Assembly (NCBI RefSeq): GCF_006788895.1
Contig: NZ_VFRA01000001.1
Coordinates: 558,001 to 622,000, forward strand
DNA from: Rhodoglobus vestalii
GTDB lineage: Bacteria; Actinomycetota; Actinomycetes; Actinomycetales; Microbacteriaceae
DNA: 64,000 nt
Direction of reading: 5' to 3'
Shown: positions 58,534 through 64,000 of the stretch, one piece after another
Position numbering within the stretch: position 1 is the first letter of the stretch
How the letters are laid out: each line of letters begins with the position of its first letter
Program-made: the position numbers and the translations under genes
Notes under the pieces: generated by a model
The model's database searches: none
Seen by the model: the letters and a program-made list of their open reading frames with translations, nothing else
Told to the model about the DNA's origin: nothing

Positions 58534-59715
58534 GTGGGAACATTACCTGCAATGGACCTCACGGCAAAAGAACGGGATCGCCTATTACAGCGCAGCGCGC
58601 GAGTAGCGAGCCTGAGTTTTCTGTGCGTTTCGATCCTGTGCCTTATGCTGCCCGGTGCCGTGCCCGTGATGACCCTCATGCTGTGTTTACCCCTCTATCT
58701 ATTTATTGGGGTCATGCAGTTTCAGTTGGGCAACAGTCGTTCGCTCGGCTGGGTCGCGCCGGCTTTCTTCGCCGGAATTCTCGCAATCGTACTGATTTCG
58801 CAAACCCCGGGGGGCCCGACTCAGGCAGGCCTCTCCGCTGCCGCGCAGTTAGCATCGGGGTCGTTGGCGAGTCTCGCTATAGTGCTGACAACTACTCTCG
58901 CGCGCCGCCTTATGCTGCTCATTAGTTTTATTGCGGTGGCGGGCACGACAGTGGTGGCATTGCAACCATTTCAGGCGCCCATTCCTACACTCGTGCAGCT
59001 CACGTTTGGTTGGCTCCTGGCAACGCTAATCGGACTGTGGATCAGCTCGAGCGTGCCACAAGCGGTTCGCCACATCGCCAGCATCGGGCGCGCTCACCGC
59101 GCTGAACGTCAAGCAAGCGAGACAGAGGCGCAACGCCGCCAAGGTGCTCGGCTGCTCCATGACACAGTCCTGGCAACTCTTACCCTGCTCGCACACTCGG
59201 GTGTGGGAGTTTCCGCGGATGCGATGCGTCAGCAGGCAGGCGATGATGCACGGCTCCTTCGTCAGTTGCGTCTCGGTGCAACCCCCACCCCGCAGGCGTC
59301 CGGTGGCTACAACCTCAGCACACCGGTAAGTGAGACGGTGCTGGGCACGACCCTGGAGTCGGTCAAACAACGCTTCGGTCGCATGGGCCTCGAAGTGAGT
59401 TGGCATGGCACCGGTCAAGTGCTCTTGCCGAGTGAAGTGCTTGACGCGTTCCTGTTGGCTCTCGCAGAGTGTTTGGAAAATGTCCGGCGTCATTCGGGTG
59501 TTACCGACGCGCACGTGACAATCACCGAGGATGAGACAACCGTGCGAGCAATGATCACCGATTCCGGGGTTGGCTTTGTTCTCGATGACGTTCATTCCGC
59601 CAGTCTCGGATTCAAGGAGTCGGTTGTCGCGCGACTCAAGGAGGTTGGTGGTCAGGCTCGCCTTTTCTCCACACCGGGGTCAGGCACAACGGTTGTGTTG
59701 GAGGTCCCACGGTGA
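58534..59715 (+). CDS. Sensor histidine kinase (NarL/DesK-type)
   Basis: 393 residues. Six hydrophobic segments fill about 22-172, then a coiled region leads to the phosphoacceptor motif ARLLHDTVLATLTLL with His near 209 and an HATPase domain: N-box ALAECLENVRRHSG near 312, G1-box MITDSGVGFVLDD and a C-terminal glycine motif TPGSGTTVVLEV. The start is uncertain: GTG 58534 (GAGGG 7 nt upstream) is preferred; GTG/ATG at 58432 and ATG 58552 are in frame. It overlaps the next gene by 4 nt (GTGA) and forms a three-gene system with it and a LuxR-type response regulator. Confidence 0.87.
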   Translation: MGTLPAMDLTAKERDRLLQRSARVASLSFLCVSILCLMLPGAVPVMTLMLCLPLYLFIGVMQFQLGNSRSLGWVAPAFFAGILAIVLISQTPGGPTQAGLSAAAQLASGSLASLAIVLTTTLARRLMLLISFIAVAGTTVVALQPFQAPIPTLVQLTFGWLLATLIGLWISSSVPQAVRHIASIGRAHRAERQASETEAQRRQGARLLHDTVLATLTLLAHSGVGVSADAMRQQAGDDARLLRQLRLGATPTPQASGGYNLSTPVSETVLGTTLESVKQRFGRMGLEVSWHGTGQVLLPSEVLDAFLLALAECLENVRRHSGVTDAHVTITEDETTVRAMITDSGVGFVLDDVHSASLGFKESVVARLKEVGGQARLFSTPGSGTTVVLEVPR

Positions 59716-60965
59716 TCTACGCGCCTCCCGAAGAAAATACTCTTGGCGTCATCATCGGCGGCGGGCCGTACCGCGCTAAAAGTGCAACCGTCCGGCGACT
59801 GTCCAACACTGATACTCCGCGGCTTACAAGCCTAGGGACCGGCTTTGTCGGCGTCGGCGCTGCCGTACTGGTGAGCTTGCGAGCAATCTACGGACTCGCT
59901 TGGCTCATCGCCCAGTGGGAGCTCTACCCCAATCCTGTCCCAGCTGCGGCGGCCTGGATCATCCTCATAATCCTGATCGCGGGAACCATCACGGCGGTTC
60001 AGTTTCTGAACGGCCAATTTCCCCATTGGATGTTCGCATTCTTGCTCTTGGGGCTCGCCACCGTTGTGGCGCTCGACCTGTATTCCATCTGGGCACTCCG
60101 CGATATCGGCGGGCACGCAACGGCCGCGATCGCCGCGGGCATGACGCTGTTGCTCATTATTACGGTCCGCCCCAGTTCGCACATCGCCATCGCTGTCTCC
60201 GTACTCGGTGTGGCCCTGGCGGTAGCCGTAGTCATCAACGTTCCGTTGAATTCTGACTCGATCGCGCCACAAATCACCGCCATCTCGTTCGCGGTGCTCC
60301 CGACCGTGATCGGACTCGCCGTGATACGGAATTTCCGTCGCCTTGTGCAGGTAGAGCTGGATCGAGTGCTCGTGCAGAGCACTCTCACTGCGCCACGGTT
60401 TGCGGTCGGCATGATGGCATCCGAAGAACTTGCTCGACTCGACCTGGCCGCAGAAAAGCTGCTCGACTCGGTAGCAAACGGATCGACACGACTTCCGCTC
60501 GCTCCCAAAGTTGCCTCAACAGCAGCATCGCTGGCCACCGAGCTGCGTCTCCACTTGATTGAAGGCCGACGCGAGACCTGGCTCTACCACGCGATTACCG
60601 AGTCGGATCTGCTCGGCAAAGCAGTGACGCTGACCGACCGGGGCAGCCTCGCTGGGCTCCTCGACCCCGGCCAGCGCGACGGGCTGCTCTCTGCTGCATG
60701 GCTACTCGTTGCCGACACCGCCAAACGTGGTTCTCGAAGCTCGGTTCATATAACGATCGCCCCATCGGCAAACGTTGTAGCCCCCGGCTTCGAAGAAAAG
60801 GTGGCGATCGCAATCACCATCACTTCCCGTGGCGTGATCCGAAACCGAATAGACGCCTCCACGTGGCAAGCTGTCACAAAAGTGGGGGGCTACACCGACT
60901 CCACCCAGAATTCCAGCGTGCGGCTCGATATCGAATGCCTTGTCGACAACCCTGCCGACCAGTAG
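59712..60965 (+). CDS. Six-helix membrane protein with histidine-kinase-like C-terminus, lacking catalytic motifs
   Basis: 417 residues of no family I recognise. About 35-200 hold six transmembrane helices, the same number as the kinase encoded upstream. The cytosolic C-terminal 215 residues have a kinase-like flow: TELRLHLIEGRRETWLYHAI, GLLDPGQRDGLLSAAWLLVA and a strand SSVHITIAP, yet there is no HD phosphoacceptor, N-box Asn or DxGxG. It may be a pseudokinase that heterodimerises with the upstream kinase. GTG 59712 overlaps the kinase stop, implying tight co-expression; the response regulator follows 37 nt on. Confidence 0.82.
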   Translation: MIYAPPEENTLGVIIGGGPYRAKSATVRRLSNTDTPRLTSLGTGFVGVGAAVLVSLRAIYGLAWLIAQWELYPNPVPAAAAWIILIILIAGTITAVQFLNGQFPHWMFAFLLLGLATVVALDLYSIWALRDIGGHATAAIAAGMTLLLIITVRPSSHIAIAVSVLGVALAVAVVINVPLNSDSIAPQITAISFAVLPTVIGLAVIRNFRRLVQVELDRVLVQSTLTAPRFAVGMMASEELARLDLAAEKLLDSVANGSTRLPLAPKVASTAASLATELRLHLIEGRRETWLYHAITESDLLGKAVTLTDRGSLAGLLDPGQRDGLLSAAWLLVADTAKRGSRSSVHITIAPSANVVAPGFEEKVAIAITITSRGVIRNRIDASTWQAVTKVGGYTDSTQNSSVRLDIECLVDNPADQ

Positions 60966-61002
60966 CTTCACAAAATAATACGATCAACTAGAGGAATTCA
61001 TC

Positions 61003-61674
61003 GTGACTGAATCAACCAAGCACATCCGACTCGCAATCGTCGACGACCATCGAATGCTGCTCGGCGCTCTCACCGAGTGGATCCGAAAAGCTGCCGCCGA
61101 TATCGACATGGTCGTCGCTGTCCCCACGTGGCCCGAGCTCACGATCCATCCCGAGTTTCCGGTTGATGTCGTGTTGCTCGACCTCGATCTCAAAGATAAC
61201 ATTCCGGTGTCACTGAAGATCAACACGCTCAAGTCAATGGGCGTCTCCGTCGTTCTCATGAGCACCTATTCCGAGCCGAACGTGGTGCGCGAAGCTCTCG
61301 CCGCGGGCGCTCTCGGGTACCTCGTCAAGAGCGAAGATGCCGACATGATCGTTGAAGCCATCCGTGCCGCCGCGAAGGGCGAATCATTTGTGTCTGCCGA
61401 ACTCGACCTCGCCCTCAACGCTAAAGAAATCGGTGGTGCTCCCAAGCTGAGCGCTCAAGAACGCCGCGTGATGGCACTGTATGGCGGCGGCGAGCCCGTG
61501 AAGTCCGTCGCATACCAACTCAGTATTTCTGAAGAAACCGCTAAGAGCTACCTCAAGCGTATCCGTGAGAAGTATCGCGTTGCGGGCTTCGATGTTGGCA
61601 CAAAGGTGGCACTGCGCAAACGTGCGCTCGAAGACGGGATCCTCGTCGAAACCGACACTATGCGCCACCTCTAG
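61003..61674 (+). CDS. LuxR/NarL-family response regulator
   Basis: 223 residues. The receiver domain has acidic D14/D15, phosphoacceptor D60 in VVLLDLDLKDN, the switch Ser/Thr in VVLMSTYSEP and Lys in LGYLVKSEDA. The C-terminal helix-turn-helix is KLSAQERRVMALYGGGEPVK, then SISEETAKSYLKRIREKY. The receiver carries an insertion-like TWPELTIHPEF where family members have the second helix/strand. GTG 61003 has AGAGGAA 7 nt upstream. It is the output of the three-gene two-component system; its target promoters are not evident. Confidence 0.93.
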   Translation: MTESTKHIRLAIVDDHRMLLGALTEWIRKAAADIDMVVAVPTWPELTIHPEFPVDVVLLDLDLKDNIPVSLKINTLKSMGVSVVLMSTYSEPNVVREALAAGALGYLVKSEDADMIVEAIRAAAKGESFVSAELDLALNAKEIGGAPKLSAQERRVMALYGGGEPVKSVAYQLSISEETAKSYLKRIREKYRVAGFDVGTKVALRKRALEDGILVETDTMRHL

Positions 61675-61677
61675 CAG

Positions 61678-61989
61678 TTAGCTCTCTGAGCGAATGATTG
61701 CCTTTTCGAGGCGTTCGACCTTGCCCAGCATCTCGTCAGTGTGACCGGGGCGGATATCGGCCTTCAGCACAAGAGAGACCCGTGACCCAAAGACACCGAC
61801 GGCTTCAGTCGCCGCTTTCACTACGGCGAAAACTTCATCCCAGTCGCCTTCGATTGTGGTGAACATCGAGTCCGTTTGATTGGGCAACCCGGAGTCTCGA
61901 ACCACTTTTACCGCAGCTGCCACAGCGTCGTGCACTGAATCTGTGGTGCCCGGCCCCCCACTGGGTGCTACTGAGAATGCGACGATCAT
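61678..61989 (-). CDS. MTH1187/YqgV-family thiamine-binding protein
   Basis: 103 residues starting MIVAFSVAPSGGPG, with SGLPNQTDSMFTTIEGDWDE in the middle and SRVSLVLKADIRPGHTDEML. This is the DUF77 ferredoxin-like fold; homologues bind thiamine or HMP in tetramers. The biological role is unsettled. ATG 61989 overlaps the glycosyltransferase gene by 4 nt, so it ends a three-gene run with that gene and nnrD. Confidence 0.9.
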   Translation of the reverse strand: MIVAFSVAPSGGPGTTDSVHDAVAAAVKVVRDSGLPNQTDSMFTTIEGDWDEVFAVVKAATEAVGVFGSRVSLVLKADIRPGHTDEMLGKVERLEKAIIRSES

Positions 61990-63278
61990 GATGACTCCTT
62001 TGCTCGTGAACTAATCGTTGGCGTTGCGACCCCTACGGCGTTTCCCTGGGGACGTGATGGGCTCACAGACAATTCTGGGGTAAGCCTGACGAGCCCCACA
62101 ATCGCCCACACTAACAAAACTATGAGCAGCAGATTTCTGACGCTCACCAGGGTGATCATTGTGGGGTTTGTCGCCAAAAGCAGGTGGTAGAGATACGGAT
62201 AGATGCTGTGCGTGAGTGCCGCAATGACAAAGGCGAGTGCCGCCGGCGCACGAAAGCTTGGGGCCCCATGAACCCTGCCCGCGAGAAGTCCAAGCACAAT
62301 CGGCACCGCAAGCCACGAGATGAACTGGGGGGAGCCCACCTTATTCACGACGATCAGGGCCACGACGAGCGCGAGGCTCAGCAGCGGCAGAACCCTGAAG
62401 GCAGCGACACCGGAGTGCACTTGGCGAACACCAAGCAGCGCGATCACGAGCACAATCAACCCGAGGAGCGGGGTAACTGCGGTGGCGGCAAGCTGCACTC
62501 CAGCGCCCGCGACCTGAAACGTCAATATTTGAGCGTCGTAATAGATGAACGTGTCGGGCACACCGGCAACAATCTGCCACAACCAGATTCCCGCTACGGG
62601 CGACTCAATCTGAACGCCACGTCCCGTTTGCTGGGTGATGAAGCTAAGCACGTTCCATTCAGCGCCCGCGAGCAGTGCGAACACCGCGATCGTTGCGCTG
62701 GTAGCCGCGGCAGCAATGACAATCTTTCCGCGAGCGCGCATCGCGATCACTGCGGCAAGGAGCAGAGCTGCCGGCCACACTTTGATCCACGTGGCACAGG
62801 CCAAAACGATTCCGGCGGTCTGCGGCTGCGACTGAAGCAGCCGAACGCCCACAATCGCAAGGGCCACCGTGATCGTGTCGATTCTGGCCAACGCTATCGG
62901 ACCGAGCACGATGAGAAACCCTGCCCACCACCATCCCGCAATCATTCCTGAACGCGAACGCCCCCAGCGTGTCAGAAAACCCAGGGCGACCACATTGACA
63001 AGAAAAACAATGAACAGCCACACGGTCGCAATATTTTCGAGACCGAAGGTCACAGACGCCAGGATCGGCACGAGCGCCAGCACAGGGTAAACCCACGGGG
63101 CATCGACGCCAACAACAACTCCAGAAGCGTAGGCCTGTTGCGCCCAACCCGCGTAGACGATCGTGACATCGCCCAGGGGCAAGCCCGGCGCAAAAATGTT
63201 CAGCAGGCCGAGTACGAGATGGACCCATACGAACGTCAGCAACAGCGCAACGGCTCCGACCGCGCGGTTGACGCTCAT
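61986..63278 (-). CDS. GT87-like polyprenyl-phosphate-sugar membrane glycosyltransferase
   Basis: 430 residues with about eleven transmembrane helices and a short basic C-terminal tail. A charged residue pair in the first loop (VYAGWAQQ, near 45) and WIKVWPAALLLAAVIAMRAR in the middle resemble the DUF2029/GT87 mannosyltransferases that use polyprenyl-phospho-mannose in lipoglycan synthesis. Topology and motif support the class; the sugar and acceptor are inferred. It overlaps the downstream thiamine-binding gene and the upstream nnrD gene by 4 nt each. Confidence 0.82.
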   Translation of the reverse strand: MSVNRAVGAVALLLTFVWVHLVLGLLNIFAPGLPLGDVTIVYAGWAQQAYASGVVVGVDAPWVYPVLALVPILASVTFGLENIATVWLFIVFLVNVVALGFLTRWGRSRSGMIAGWWWAGFLIVLGPIALARIDTITVALAIVGVRLLQSQPQTAGIVLACATWIKVWPAALLLAAVIAMRARGKIVIAAAATSATIAVFALLAGAEWNVLSFITQQTGRGVQIESPVAGIWLWQIVAGVPDTFIYYDAQILTFQVAGAGVQLAATAVTPLLGLIVLVIALLGVRQVHSGVAAFRVLPLLSLALVVALIVVNKVGSPQFISWLAVPIVLGLLAGRVHGAPSFRAPAALAFVIAALTHSIYPYLYHLLLATNPTMITLVSVRNLLLIVLLVWAIVGLVRLTPELSVSPSRPQGNAVGVATPTISSRAKESS

Positions 63279-64000
63279 GCGGGACCGGAACCGGAGCCGG
63301 AGCCGGAGCCGTTGCCGGGACCGGAGCCGTTGCGGTTGCTCACGAGCTCAGCAACAACTGCCGGCACGGATTCACACAGGTCGAGAATCGTGAGCGGCCC
63401 ACCGCCACTGGCGCGCTCGGCAGCCCTGCCATGAATGAAGGATGCCGTGGCTGCGAGTCCCACCAGCAGGCTCGGGTCGGCCATCACCCCGTCACTATGC
63501 GTAGCGACGAGTGCACCCAGAATTCCGCCGAGCGCGTCGCCTGCCCCTGCTGTAGCGAGCCAGACTGGCGCAGACGCAACAGCCACCGTAGCAACCCCGT
63601 CAGTCACATAAGTGGTGTGTCCCTTAATGAGTACAGTGATTCCCAGTCGTTGGGCTGCCTCGATTGCCCACTTTCTGGGGTCGTCAGCGATACTCTCGAC
63701 CGGCTCATCCAGCAGCCGACCAAGCTCACGAAAATGTGGGGTAATCACCACGGGGCCCGATGAACGCTCAGCCACATCGAGCGCTCCCCCATCGAGAACC
63801 AGTGGAACGGTGGTCTGTAGGGCTTCGGCGATACGGGCTTCAGCAGCATCTTCACGGTGCGCGAAGTCCATTCCCGAGCCGATAAGCCACGCCTGCACCC
63901 GCCCTTCAGCCGTGACCACTTCGGGCCGACGCTGCAACACCAGTTCTTGCGCACGCTCAGGCCCGAGGTAACGAACCATGCCGAGCCCCGTGCGCAGCGC
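63275..64000 (-). CDS. nnrD: ADP-dependent NAD(P)H-hydrate dehydratase, 5' end beyond window
   Basis: The frame is open through the right edge (241 residues visible plus stop); codons before ATG 63979 read ALRTGLG, which matches the family core, so the true start is outside. The enzyme repairs hydrated NAD(P)H. Visible motifs: GMVRYLGP, VLDGGALDV, VVITPHFRELGRLL, the nucleotide-binding LIKGHTTYVTDG and the catalytic Asp in LATAGAGDALGGILGAL. The C-terminus is an unusual Gly-Ser-Asn repeat tail of about 18 residues encoded at 63278-63330. It overlaps the GT87 gene by 4 nt. Confidence 0.92.
   Translation of the reverse strand, partial: ALRTGLGMVRYLGPERAQELVLQRRPEVVTAEGRVQAWLIGSGMDFAHREDAAEARIAEALQTTVPLVLDGGALDVAERSSGPVVITPHFRELGRLLDEPVESIADDPRKWAIEAAQRLGITVLIKGHTTYVTDGVATVAVASAPVWLATAGAGDALGGILGALVATHSDGVMADPSLLVGLAATASFIHGRAAERASGGGPLTILDLCESVPAVVAELVSNRNGSGPGNGSGSGSGSGPA
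63278..63340 (+). repeat. Low-complexity GGAGCC/GGAACC repeats
   Basis: Tandem CCGGAG-like hexamers encode the Gly-Ser tail of NnrD on the minus strand. Imperfect, about 8 units. Confidence 0.8.

Overview
The window is a gene-dense, moderately high-GC actinobacterial chromosome segment. Gene content, the atp operon order, the FHA/PP2C/PknB-like kinase/Ig-repeat cluster and the acetate-regulator-like gene beside pckG fit Microbacteriaceae (Salinibacterium/Leifsonia-like). The genus is inferred from recalled family resemblance, not from a search. It looks like ordinary core chromosome with one insertion sequence; no phage, CRISPR array or large island is visible, and no stretch over 300 bases lacks a gene.

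Layout. 1-7153 (minus): a signalling cluster of an FHA protein, a PP2C phosphatase, a membrane Ser/Thr kinase with an extracellular FN3-like tail, and a giant membrane-anchored Ig-like repeat protein running off the left edge. 7215-10675: a putrescine/omega-amine catabolism module (aldehyde dehydrogenase, Lrp regulator, class III aminotransferase). 10729-14295: a membrane protein with an HExxH motif, an alkylation-repair pair (methyltransferase plus Tag), YaaA and a P-loop kinase. 14306-28680 (minus): rho-prfA-prmC, then tsaC-wecA-(atpI-like)-atpBEFHAGDC, interrupted by one HAD gene on the other strand. 28813-33559 (minus): lysA-hom-thrC-thrB. 33665-37703: a DUF2993-like protein, argS, a lipoprotein and a transglutaminase. 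37790-37862: tRNA-Arg(CCG). 37955-43606: a RamB-like regulator divergent from pckG, an ECF sigma factor with a membrane partner, and an arginase-family enzyme. 43608-44660: an IS481-family element with a 6-bp target duplication. 44710-55678: crotonase, flavoprotein disulfide reductase, a small iron-box-controlled SIP protein, amidase, a GntR/ABC operon, GNAT, Ung, MFS, SDR and an acyltransferase. 55779-58404: metY and metX. 58534-61674: a three-gene two-component system with a kinase-like membrane partner. 61678-64000 (minus): thiamine-binding protein, GT87 membrane glycosyltransferase and a partial NnrD.

How the genes work together. Hom makes homoserine, which ThrB/ThrC take to threonine and MetX/MetY take to methionine. 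Rho, RF1, PrmC and TsaC sit upstream of the whole ATP synthase. The kinase, phosphatase and FHA proteins form a phospho-signalling set whose outermost partner is probably the Ig-like surface protein.

A recurring feature is a TANNNT-type -10 hexamer placed exactly 6-7 nt before the start codon of at least a dozen genes, which predicts widespread leaderless mRNAs and helped choose several starts. Other points of interest are a probable CTG start for atpB, a perfect ten-copy GCCGGG repeat in the FHA gene, an IS insertion at a CTAG that forms the stop codon of both the neighbouring gene and the transposase, a predicted operator between the RamB-like gene and pckG, and an uncharacterised membrane protein with an HExxH motif.
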